Origin: Granulicella sp.
GTDB taxonomy: Bacteria; Acidobacteriota; Terriglobia; Terriglobales; Acidobacteriaceae
NCBI GenBank assembly: GCA_003162875.1
Contig: PLUT01000108.1
Location: 2,215 to 44,717 of the forward strand
Direction of reading: 5' to 3'
Length of the DNA: 42,503 bases
In this document: positions 26,381 through 34,568 of the stretch, piece by piece
Layout of the letters: the number at the start of each line of letters is the position of its first letter
Numbering within the stretch: position 1 is the stretch's first letter
The notes under the pieces: generated by a model
Seen by the model: the letters and a program-made list of their open reading frames with translations, nothing else
Told to the model about the DNA's origin: nothing
Databases searched by the model: none
Made by a program: the position numbers and the translations under genes

Positions 26381-26529
26381 GCGGGAAGTTGCGAGTTGTC
26401 AGTTGAGGGCGATGCTGCTTCTTCGATCTGGCCGCGAGGATGAGGGGTGGGCGGCGCGGACTTCGCGCTGTCAAGCGGAAACGTCGGCTTCGATTTGGCG
26501 TTGGCGGCGAATGCGCGTAGAAGGGACAC

Positions 26530-28209
26530 ATGGAAATATTGACCTCGGCGGAGATGGGTGCGGCGGACCGGCGGACAGCGGAGGAGTTTGGCGTGCCGCT
26601 GGAGACGCTGATGGAGAACGCGGGCGCTGCCGTGGCGGGGTTCTGCCTGAGACGGTATTCGGCGGCGGAGCGGGTGGTGGTGCTGTGCGGCAAAGGCAAC
26701 AACGGCGGCGACGGGTTGGTGGCGGCGCGGGGGCTGGCGGCCGCGGGCGTTGCGGTTGCGGTTGTGCTGCTGGGCCGCGAGGACGAGGTGAAGGGAGACG
26801 CGGACCACCCCAGCGAGCAAGCTCGCCGGGGACCCCGGGCGGGAGCGCTGCGACGGTTGCGCGCGGAGGCTCCGGAGGTTTTGCTGCGGGTGGTCGTCGA
26901 TGAGGCTGGGCTGGCAGCCGCGAAGCAGGCTATGGATTCTGCGGACCTGCTGATCGATGCGGTGTTGGGAACGGGATTCAAGCCGCCGTTGCCACCCCAG
27001 CGAGCGGAAGCTCGCCGGGGGCCCGGTCTGCGCGGGCTGGCGGTGGCGCTGCGCGAGCTGGTGGCGCAGACGAGTGCACCGGTGGTGGCGGTCGATCTGC
27101 CGAGCGGGTGGGACGCGGACTCGATGGCACAGACGGCGGAGGGAGCGTATCGCGCGGATGCGGTGGTAACGTTTACGCGGCCGAAGATGGCGCACGTGTT
27201 TGGCAACTTGACGGCAGGGCCGGTGGTGGTGGCGGAGATTGGGTCGCCGGCGGAGGCGGTGACTTCGGCGAGCGGGCTGCGCTGGGCAGGGGCGTCGAAG
27301 GCAATTGCCGAGCGGCCGCGGGATGTGAACTCGAACAAGGGAATGTACGGGCACGTGCTGGTGGTAGGCGGAAGCTATGGGACTTCGGGTGCGCCGGCGA
27401 TGACGAGCGTGGCGGCGCTGCGGGCAGGCGCGGGGCTAGTGACGGCGGCGGTGCCGAGGAGCATTGTGGACGCGGTCGCGGGAGTTGCGCCCGAGTTGAT
27501 GATGGCGGCGCTCGAGCAGGGGCGAGAGGGCGCGATATTGCTGCAGAACCTGGCGAGCGGCGGCCTGGAGAGGCTGATGCAGGAAAAGCACATCAGCGTG
27601 GCGGCGCTGGGGCCGGGACTTTCGACACGGGGCGAGGCGAGCGAGTTTGCGCGGGAGTTTGTGGCGAGGGTGAAGCTGCCGATGGTGGTGGATGCAGATG
27701 CGTTGAATGCGTTCGCAGGGCGCGCTGCGGAATTGAATGGCGAGGGGCGAGTGCTGGTGCTGACGCCGCATCCGGGAGAGATGGCGCGGCTGGCGGGGAT
27801 GACCGTGAAGGAGGTTGAGGCGGACCGGGTGGGGCTGGCGCGGAAGTTTGCGACCGAGCACCAGGTGACGCTGGTGCTGAAGGGATGGCGGACACTGGTG
27901 GCGCATCCGGATGGGCAAATCGCGGTGAATACGAGCGGGAACCCGGCGATGGCGAAGGGCGGGAGCGGGGACATCCTGACCGGGATTGTGGCTGCGATGC
28001 TGGCTCAGTTTCCGGATGATGTGGCGCGGGCGGTGGAGGCGGCGGTTTATCTGCATGGGCTGGCGGGGGATTTTGCGGCGCAGGCAATGGACGAGCATAC
28101 GGTGCTGGCGACGGATACGGTGATGCATTTGTCGGACGCGTTTCGCTACCGGGTGAAGGATGCGGGTGGAATGACGTGGATTTGTGGGTTGAACGAGACA
28201 AAGGCATAA
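26530..28209 (+). CDS. nnr: Bifunctional NAD(P)H-hydrate repair enzyme (epimerase/dehydratase), with two in-frame palindromic insertions
   Basis: CGKGNNGGDGLVAARGL; APVVAVDLPSGWDAD; KGMYGHVLVVGGSYGTSGAPAM; LTPHPGEMARL; NTSGNPAMAKGGSGDILTGI. Confidence 0.92.
   Translation: MEILTSAEMGAADRRTAEEFGVPLETLMENAGAAVAGFCLRRYSAAERVVVLCGKGNNGGDGLVAARGLAAAGVAVAVVLLGREDEVKGDADHPSEQARRGPRAGALRRLRAEAPEVLLRVVVDEAGLAAAKQAMDSADLLIDAVLGTGFKPPLPPQRAEARRGPGLRGLAVALRELVAQTSAPVVAVDLPSGWDADSMAQTAEGAYRADAVVTFTRPKMAHVFGNLTAGPVVVAEIGSPAEAVTSASGLRWAGASKAIAERPRDVNSNKGMYGHVLVVGGSYGTSGAPAMTSVAALRAGAGLVTAAVPRSIVDAVAGVAPELMMAALEQGREGAILLQNLASGGLERLMQEKHISVAALGPGLSTRGEASEFAREFVARVKLPMVVDADALNAFAGRAAELNGEGRVLVLTPHPGEMARLAGMTVKEVEADRVGLARKFATEHQVTLVLKGWRTLVAHPDGQIAVNTSGNPAMAKGGSGDILTGIVAAMLAQFPDDVARAVEAAVYLHGLAGDFAAQAMDEHTVLATDTVMHLSDAFRYRVKDAGGMTWICGLNETKA
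26806..26839. repeat. In-CDS palindromic element copy 1
   Basis: CACCCCAGCGAGC-AA-GCTCGCCGGGGACCCCGGG; inside nnr, encoding HPSEQARRGPR. Confidence 0.85.
26993..27026. repeat. In-CDS palindromic element copy 2
   Basis: CACCCCAGCGAGC-GGAA-GCTCGCCGGGGGCCCGG; inside nnr, encoding PPQRAEARRGPG. Confidence 0.85.
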
Positions 28210-28264
28210 CACCGATTTGCGCCGACGGGCACCGATTTTATTTAGGGAAAGATGAAGGAGAGGA

Positions 28265-28702
28265 ATGAGGGAGCGGCGGTTCAGGACACGGTCGGTGGAG
28301 GGGACGCTGGAGTTGGGTGAGCGGATTGCGGAGATGCTGCAGCCGCCAATGGTGGTGATCCTGCGCGGCGAAGTGGGCGCAGGCAAGACGACGCTGGTGA
28401 AAGGGATTGCGGCGGCGCTGGGTGCGGCGGCCGAGGACGAGGTGACCAGCCCGACATTTACGATCGTCCACGAATACGTTGGGACTTCAGTGCGGCTGTT
28501 TCATCTGGACCTGTATCGGCTGGAGACGGAGGAGCAGGTTGCGGTGCTGGGGCTCGATGAGATGGCGGGATATCCGGACTCGCTGGTGCTGGTGGAGTGG
28601 GGCGAGCGGTTCGAGAGCATCGTGAAGCGGGCGGCCGCGGAGATTTACATGGAGCACGGCGAAGGCGATGAACGCGGGCTGATGGTGAGGTTGAAGGAGT
28701 AA
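28265..28702 (+). CDS. tsaE: tRNA threonylcarbamoyladenosine biosynthesis ATPase TsaE
   Basis: VVILRGEVGAGKTTLVKGIAAALG, EVTSPTFTIVHEY, LFHLDLYRLETEEQ, LVLVEWGERF. Confidence 0.94.
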   Translation: MRERRFRTRSVEGTLELGERIAEMLQPPMVVILRGEVGAGKTTLVKGIAAALGAAAEDEVTSPTFTIVHEYVGTSVRLFHLDLYRLETEEQVAVLGLDEMAGYPDSLVLVEWGERFESIVKRAAAEIYMEHGEGDERGLMVRLKE

Positions 28703-28778
28703 GGCGGGCAAATGGTTTACCTCCCGCATCAGGAGCGATGGGCCGCGCATGGCGAGCAGCCGCGCGGAGGAAACCGCA

Positions 28779-28816
28779 GGTCCTTCGACTCCGCTGCGCT
28801 CCGCTCAGGATGACAA
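28779..28816. repeat. Dispersed repeat GGTCCTTCGACTCCGCTGCGCTCCGCTCAGGATGACAA
   Basis: Homologous to 24943-24976. Confidence 0.8.
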
Positions 28817-28852
28817 ATATTTTGGGAGTCGAGATCGTCCATCACCCACGGA

Positions 28853-29731
28853 TTATGCGGCGGGGGTGAAGATGAGGCTTTTGGCGCGGCCGGTATAGCG
28901 GTAGATGGCGCACTCTTCGTCGCCGGTGGAACCGTATTCGCGCTGGCGGGCGATGGCATCCAGGTCGGCGGCGTGGTCCTCCGGGGACATCTTGACGTTG
29001 TCGAGGAAGAGCTGGACGAAGGCCGGGTTGCGATCGAGGACGCTGGCGCATTCCGCGTTGACGTAGATGAGGTCTAATGCGGGCTCGCGGGCCTGCACCC
29101 CAGCGAGCAAAGACCGCTCGCCGGGGGCCCGGGATTTGGGGCGGGCGGCGAACTGGGTCTCGATGCGGCGCAGGAGTTGGCGGAGGACGGGCGCTTCGAA
29201 CGGGTGGAACAGGAAAAGGAGTGTGGGCGTGGCGGGGAGATCGAAGTCGAGCGCGTCGCCCTCGACGATCTGGATGGGTGCGAGGCGCGGTGAGGTTGGG
29301 TCTTCGGCGTGGGATGCGGTCCAGTGGGCGACGTTCTGACGAGCGATGGCGGCGAGCGAGGGGTTGAGTTCGATACCGACGACTTTGCGGAAGCGGAATT
29401 CGCTGGCGACGAGCAGGCCTCGGCCTTTGCCGGCGCCGACGTCGATGAAGGTGTAGCTGGAGATGGGGTGGGGCGGGATGGTCTCGCGCCAGTGGCCGAT
29501 GAGCGCGCGCAGGATGGAGGGCGCGACACCATAGTAGGCGGTGACGTGCTCGTCGTTGGCGTGACCGGTGATGAGGTGCCTGGCGGGGACCAGGCCGCTG
29601 GTGTCGACGCCGTGCGCCTGGTCGAAGGGATGGATCGGGAAGTCGGTGAGTTGGAGCCGGTCGCGCGGGCGGGTGGGCGCCGCGACGAGACTAGGTTTTT
29701 GCGCGATGGTCTTTGATCTGGACGAGGGCAT
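28853..29731 (-). CDS. SAM-dependent methyltransferase, class I
   Basis: SSYTFIDVGAGKGRGLLVASEFRFRKVVGIELNPSLAAIARQN. Confidence 0.85.
   Translation of the reverse strand: MPSSRSKTIAQKPSLVAAPTRPRDRLQLTDFPIHPFDQAHGVDTSGLVPARHLITGHANDEHVTAYYGVAPSILRALIGHWRETIPPHPISSYTFIDVGAGKGRGLLVASEFRFRKVVGIELNPSLAAIARQNVAHWTASHAEDPTSPRLAPIQIVEGDALDFDLPATPTLLFLFHPFEAPVLRQLLRRIETQFAARPKSRAPGERSLLAGVQAREPALDLIYVNAECASVLDRNPAFVQLFLDNVKMSPEDHAADLDAIARQREYGSTGDEECAIYRYTGRAKSLIFTPAA
29096..29133. repeat. In-CDS palindromic element copy 3
   Basis: CACCCCAGCGAGC-AAAGACC-GCTCGCCGGGGGCCCGGG; inside the methyltransferase, antisense to copies 1-2 relative to coding direction. Confidence 0.85.
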
Positions 29732-30125
29732 TCGGGGGCCGTTTCGATGTTAGATGATGGGCAAGGCGGGCGTAGCCCTCGGGCGAGATGCGATCGGGCG
29801 TCCAGACGGGATGGTTGAGCAGGGAGACTTCAGTGCGGTGGATGGTCTCGAACGCGGCGAGGCGGTTTTGAATCTGGGCGATGAGGGGGGCGGCGTCGGA
29901 TTCGGTGTCAGCGAGCCGGAGCGGAGTGAGGGCAATGCGGACGCGCTGGCGCGGCGGAACGCCGGGGATGCCCGCGCCGGGAGCGTCGGGGTCGGGCACG
30001 ATGGCGATGCTGTAGACGAGGCCGAGGTCGACGATGTTGAGGGGGCTTCCTGGGTCGTAGCAGTCGCGCAGCGCGGCGAGGACGTCGGCTTCGGTGAGGG
30101 GCGCGGCTGGGACGGCTGGGTGCAT
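29691..30125 (-). CDS. Metal-sulfur cluster assembly factor (DUF59/MIP18/SufT-like)
   Basis: TEADVLAALRDCYDPGSPLNIVDLGLVYSIAI; start moved to MHPAVPAAP. Overlaps the methyltransferase start by 41 nt. Confidence 0.85.
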   Translation of the reverse strand: MHPAVPAAPLTEADVLAALRDCYDPGSPLNIVDLGLVYSIAIVPDPDAPGAGIPGVPPRQRVRIALTPLRLADTESDAAPLIAQIQNRLAAFETIHRTEVSLLNHPVWTPDRISPEGYARLAHHLTSKRPPNALVQIKDHRAKT

Positions 30126-30231
30126 GGGCTGCCTGGTTCGATGGTACAAGGGCGGTGAGGTGCGCGGGGAAATGATGTTCCAGTGGCAGAATAAGTGCGT
30201 ATAGCGTAGCGTTGCGGTATACGATGGTTGC

Positions 30232-30510
30232 GTGATCAAGAGTTTCCGGCATAAGGGCCTCGAGAAGTTCTTCCTTACGAAGTCGAAGGCGGGTATTCAG
30301 GCGCATCACGCCAAGAAACTGACGATCCAGCTCGGCGTGCTCCATACCATGGAGACCATTGATGAAATGGACGTATCGGGGTGGGGATTGCATCCACTGC
30401 ATGGCGACCTGGAGCATCACTGGGCTGTCAAGGTAAATGGAAACTGGCGATTGACCTTCAAGTTTGAAGGCCGGAACGTGTACCTCATCGATTATCAGGA
30501 CTATCACTAG
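30232..30510 (+). CDS. higB: HigB/RelE family toxin
   Basis: MIKSFRHKGLEKFFLTKSKAGIQAHHAKKL...MSGWGLHPLHGD-type motif (DVSGWGLHPLHGDLEHHWAVKVNGNWRLTFKFEGRNVYLIDYQDYH). Confidence 0.93.
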   Translation: MIKSFRHKGLEKFFLTKSKAGIQAHHAKKLTIQLGVLHTMETIDEMDVSGWGLHPLHGDLEHHWAVKVNGNWRLTFKFEGRNVYLIDYQDYH

Positions 30511-30520
30511 GAGAACCACC

Positions 30521-30832
30521 ATGCAGATGTATGATCCGCCGCACCCCGGAATGCTGATCGCAGACGTTTTGGAGAATGGAAACCTGAGAACAGGGAGCTC
30601 TGTGACCGCGTTGGCGAAGCATATGGGAGTTACGCGGGCGGCGCTGTCGCGCGTGATCAATGGGAAGGCTGGGATCTCGGCGGAGATGGCGCTGCGTCTA
30701 CAGGACGCGCTTGGTGTGAAGGCCGACTTGTGGTTGCGCCTTCAGATTCAGCGCGACTTATGGGTGGCTTCGCGGAAGAGGCGAAAGAAGGTGCGGAGCG
30801 TGGTGCTGCCGGAGCGGCGGAAGGCGGCTTAG
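30521..30832 (+). CDS. higA: HigA family antitoxin
   Basis: DPPHPGMLIADVL...VTALAKHMGVTRAALSRVINGKAGISAEMALRLQDALG. Confidence 0.93.
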   Translation: MQMYDPPHPGMLIADVLENGNLRTGSSVTALAKHMGVTRAALSRVINGKAGISAEMALRLQDALGVKADLWLRLQIQRDLWVASRKRRKKVRSVVLPERRKAA

Positions 30833-30847
30833 GGAGGCTGGTGGTAA

Positions 30848-31450
30848 ATGCTGCACCTCATTGGAGTGAATCACCGCGCTCAGGTCCGCGAACGAGGCTA
30901 TGAGGATACCCATTGCCAGAGGGAACTCGCTCGACGATTGCGTAGGGCCGTCAGCGATTTTAAGCTGAGCTTCGTTGCTGAGGAATACTACGAAGAGTTG
31001 CTGGTACAGCGGGGCGAGGAGTCCATCGCCAAGGAGATTGCGTTGGAAATTGGAATCGAACACAGGTTCTGCAATCCAAACAACGAAGAGCTATGCGAGA
31101 TCGGTTGTCTCGATCTCAACACGATTTATTGGATGCTAAGAAGGCCCAATAACGGGTGCCTTTCCCTTAGCGAGATTAAGGTTCAGGCGCAGGCCATTTT
31201 AACGGCCCGATATTCTCCTATACGGGAGCGGTTTTGGTTCGATCGGTTGGGGGAATTGCGTGGCCGCGACGGAGTATTCGTTTGCGGTGATGCGCATGTC
31301 GAAAGTTTTGCTCGCTTTCTTGGTGCCAACCAAATTGCCACGAACGTCGTGGCGCGTGGAATTGGATTTGTGCCGGGCGAGGGCGAGGAAACTCGAGAAA
31401 CGATGAAGTACCTATCGGAGCATCCTGAGCTCGCGAATTGGGAAGCGTGA
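30848..31450 (+). CDS. Hypothetical protein, possibly divergent TraB/Tiki-like
   Basis: N-terminal HLIGVNHRAQ and C-terminal VFVCGDAHVESFARFL carry GX2H motifs as in TraB/Tiki; starts 15 nt after higA. Confidence 0.65.
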   Translation: MLHLIGVNHRAQVRERGYEDTHCQRELARRLRRAVSDFKLSFVAEEYYEELLVQRGEESIAKEIALEIGIEHRFCNPNNEELCEIGCLDLNTIYWMLRRPNNGCLSLSEIKVQAQAILTARYSPIRERFWFDRLGELRGRDGVFVCGDAHVESFARFLGANQIATNVVARGIGFVPGEGEETRETMKYLSEHPELANWEA

Positions 31451-31487
31451 GGCACCCGACTTTGGTAGGGTGCCCGGATTGGTGGCG

Positions 31488-32864
31488 CTAGACGCCTAGT
31501 TCGGAGCGGATGGCGTTGGCGATGGTGTTGGCGTGGTGTTGCATGAGGGGTTCGGATTCGGCTTCGATCATGACGCGGGCGAGGGCTTCGGTGCCGGAGT
31601 AGCGGATGACGACGCGGCCGGAGTCGGCGAGTTCGGCTTCAGCGGCGGCGATGGCGGCGGCGACGGCGGGGAACTGGTCGAGCGGGCGCTTCTCGCGGAC
31701 ATGCACGTTGACGATGGTCTGAGGGAAGGTCTTGAGGTCGGCGGTGAGCTCGCCGAGGGTGCGGCCGGAGCGGTGGACGATGTCCAGCAGCAGCAGCGCG
31801 GTGAGCAGACCGTCGCCGGTGGTGCTTCGACCGCTGAAAATAATATGGCCGGATTGCTCGCCGCCGAGGGCTGCGCCGGTGGCGAGCATCTGCTCGAGGA
31901 CGTACTTGTCGCCGACCGGGGCGCGGAGCATTTTGATGTTGCTGCGCTTGAGCGCGGCTTCCAGGCCCATGTTGGACATGGTGGTGGCGACCACGGTCGA
32001 GTTCGAGAGCAGGCCGCGCTCGGCCAGGTCGCGGGCGGCGAGCAGCAGGACGGCGTCGCCGTTGACGACGCGGCCGCGTTCGTCGGCGAAGAGGGCGCGG
32101 TCGGCGTCGCCGTCGAAGGTGATGCCCATGGACGCGTGGCGGGCGAGAACTTCGGCGGCAACCACCTCAGGGTGGAGCGCGCCGCAGTTTTCATTGATGT
32201 TGCGGCCGTTGGGGCTGGAGTGGGTGAGGATGACGGTGCCGCCACCACGGCCGTTGAGCTGGTCGAAGAGCTCTGGTGCGATGGCGCTGGCGGCGCCGTT
32301 GGCGCAGTCGATGACAATGGTGCGGCCGTCGAGCGAGAGGCCGGGGACGGCGGCGAGGAGAAAGAGGACGTACTCCACGCGGGCGGCTTCGTTGACGAAG
32401 GGCGGAGTGGCCTCGGTGGTGAGCCGATGGCGGCGGTTGGCTTCCGATTCGAGGTGGCGGAAGATCTCGTCTTCGATGGCGAGTTCGGTGGAGTCGGGGA
32501 GTTTGTAGCCGTCGGGGCCGAAGAGCTTGATGCCGTTGTCGGCCCAGGGATTGTGCGAGGCGGAGATGACAATGCCGGCACTGCAGTTGTGAGCGCGCGC
32601 GAGGAAGGCGACCGCGGGGGTGGTGATGACGCCGGCGCTCTCGACCATGGCGCGACCGGCGGTAAGGCCGGCGGTGAGGGCGGCGTCGATCCAGCTTGAG
32701 GATTCGCGTGTGTCCTGCCCGATGATGACGCGGGGAGCCAGGTCCGGGGCGATCGGCGCCAGATGATGGGCGAGCGCCAGGCCTACGGCGTGGACGGTGG
32801 TGAGGTCGAGCGGGAACTGGCCGGCGACGCCGCGAATGCCGTCGGTGCCGAAGAGCTTCTTCAT
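31488..32864 (-). CDS. glmM: Phosphoglucosamine mutase
   Basis: KKLFGTDGIRGVAGQFPLD; GIVISASHNPWADNGIKLFGPDGYKL; FDGDADRALFADERG; RYSGTEALARVMIE. Confidence 0.97.
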   Translation of the reverse strand: MKKLFGTDGIRGVAGQFPLDLTTVHAVGLALAHHLAPIAPDLAPRVIIGQDTRESSSWIDAALTAGLTAGRAMVESAGVITTPAVAFLARAHNCSAGIVISASHNPWADNGIKLFGPDGYKLPDSTELAIEDEIFRHLESEANRRHRLTTEATPPFVNEAARVEYVLFLLAAVPGLSLDGRTIVIDCANGAASAIAPELFDQLNGRGGGTVILTHSSPNGRNINENCGALHPEVVAAEVLARHASMGITFDGDADRALFADERGRVVNGDAVLLLAARDLAERGLLSNSTVVATTMSNMGLEAALKRSNIKMLRAPVGDKYVLEQMLATGAALGGEQSGHIIFSGRSTTGDGLLTALLLLDIVHRSGRTLGELTADLKTFPQTIVNVHVREKRPLDQFPAVAAAIAAAEAELADSGRVVIRYSGTEALARVMIEAESEPLMQHHANTIANAIRSELGV

Positions 32865-32932
32865 ATAGGTACAGGGTACGAGGTTCGAGGGATGAGGGGC
32901 AAGGCGAGTGACTCGAATGCGGTACCTCGAAC

Positions 32933-34549
32933 CTAAGGTTCGGTTTTTGTGACCTCGGCTTCGAGGGCGCCTTTGGCTAGGCGGGCACGGATGGTGGAGC
33001 CGGGGTTGGTGCCGACGGAGCTGTGCAGGAGTTGGCCGGAGGAGTTGTAGACCAGGGCGTAGCCGCGATTGAGGACGGCGAGGGGCGAGAGCGCGCCCAG
33101 ACGGGCGGTGGCGCGGTCGAGGCGCGTGGCGCGGGCGGCGATGGCTCCGGCAGCGAGGCGGCTGAGGGACTGGTGCGCGGCGTCGAGCCGGCGGCCGACG
33201 AGAGCAAGGCGGACGGCGGGGTGGAGGCGCTCCAGGCGGACGGCGAGGGCGGCGAGTTGCGCGACGGGGGTGCGCAGGCGGCGGTTGGCGGTGACCTCGA
33301 TGCGGTGGTGGAGGTGGTCGAGGCGCTGGGCACGGCGGCCGATGAGAGTTTGTAACCGATTCTGGATTTGGCCGGTGGAGAGTGCGGCAAAGTGCTGGCG
33401 AACCAGCATGAGTTGGTACCGGATTGCCCGCCGGACGCGGGCGTCGAGGGCCTGCACGCGGTCCTCGATGCGGTGCTGGGCCGCGGTGATGAGTTCGGCG
33501 GCGGCGGAGGGGGTGGGGGCGCGCAGGTCGGCGACGAAGTCCGCAATGGTGAAGTCGGTCTGGTGGCCAATGGCGGAGACGACCGGGAGCGCGGAGGCGG
33601 CGATGGCGCGGGCGAGGGCCTCGTCGTTGAAGCCGGCGAGGTCTTCAATGGAACCGCCGCCGCGGGCGATGAGGATGAGATCGACCGGGGCGGCGTTCGC
33701 GTTGGGCTGGCGCCGATTGGGCTGGCGCTGATTGAACCAGCGAATGCCGGCGGCGACAGAGGCTGCGCATCCCGGACCCTGGACCGTGGCAGGATAGACC
33801 AGCAGATTGAGGCGCGCGTGACGGCGGCGGACGACCTTGACGATGTCGTGCAGGACCGCGCCCGCGGTGGAGGTGATGACGCCGACCGAGCGAGGGAATG
33901 CGGGCAGCGGGCGCTTGCGGGCCGGATCGAAGAGGCCTTCGGCGAGCAGGCGCGCCTTGAGCAGCTCGAAGGCGAGTTGCAGTGCGCCGGAGCCACGCGG
34001 CTCAAGGGTTTCCGCGATGAGCTGAAGCTGGCCGCGAGGTTCGTAGACGGAGACGCGGCCACGCGCGAGGACGGCAAGGCCATCCTGCGGGCGGAAGCGG
34101 AGGAGCTGGGCCTGGCTGCGGAAGAGCACCACCGCAAGCTGGGCGTCACCGTCCTTAAGCGTGAAGTAGGTGTGGCCGGAGGGCGCGTGACGGCAGTTGG
34201 AGATTTCGCCTTCGACCCAGATGTCCTGGTGTTCGCGCTCGAGTTGGAGGCGGATGCCGGTGACGAGGTCGCGGATGGTCCAGATGCGGCGTTCGATGGG
34301 CGGCGGAAAGGGCGCGTCCGGCAAATCGGCGGCGACAGCCTTGCGGCGTTTGCGGACAGGCGGACGCGGGGACGGCGCTGAGCCGGAGGATTGCGAGGAA
34401 AAGAGCAGATCCAACTGGGATTCGGACGGGGGATGTTTTGCCGCGGAGGTCGCGGGCTGCGGTTCGGGGTTCGCGGGCCGCGCGGGTTTGGATTTCAGCC
34501 AGAGGCCGGCCAGGGTCGCCGGTGCAGGATTGTCGTCGCGCTCGGCCAT
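32933..34549 (-). CDS. xseA: Exodeoxyribonuclease VII large subunit
   Basis: IWVEGEISNCRHAPSGHTYFTLKDGDAQLAVVLFRSQA; PRSVGVITSTAGAVLHDI; LIARGGGSIEDLAGFNDEALARAI; ALPVVSAIGHQTDFTIADFVADLRAPTPSAAAEL. Confidence 0.95.
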   Translation of the reverse strand: MAERDDNPAPATLAGLWLKSKPARPANPEPQPATSAAKHPPSESQLDLLFSSQSSGSAPSPRPPVRKRRKAVAADLPDAPFPPPIERRIWTIRDLVTGIRLQLEREHQDIWVEGEISNCRHAPSGHTYFTLKDGDAQLAVVLFRSQAQLLRFRPQDGLAVLARGRVSVYEPRGQLQLIAETLEPRGSGALQLAFELLKARLLAEGLFDPARKRPLPAFPRSVGVITSTAGAVLHDIVKVVRRRHARLNLLVYPATVQGPGCAASVAAGIRWFNQRQPNRRQPNANAAPVDLILIARGGGSIEDLAGFNDEALARAIAASALPVVSAIGHQTDFTIADFVADLRAPTPSAAAELITAAQHRIEDRVQALDARVRRAIRYQLMLVRQHFAALSTGQIQNRLQTLIGRRAQRLDHLHHRIEVTANRRLRTPVAQLAALAVRLERLHPAVRLALVGRRLDAAHQSLSRLAAGAIAARATRLDRATARLGALSPLAVLNRGYALVYNSSGQLLHSSVGTNPGSTIRARLAKGALEAEVTKTEP

Positions 34550-34568
34550 ATCGGATGAGTGTAGAGCA

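Noticed and set aside
27436-28386. 316-aa minus-strand Arg/His/Pro-rich ORF
   Set aside because: Antisense of nnr and tsaE; low-complexity shadow ORF.
31533-32699. 388-aa plus-strand ORF, Gly/Asp/Val rich
   Set aside because: Antisense of glmM; shadow ORF composition expected at high GC.
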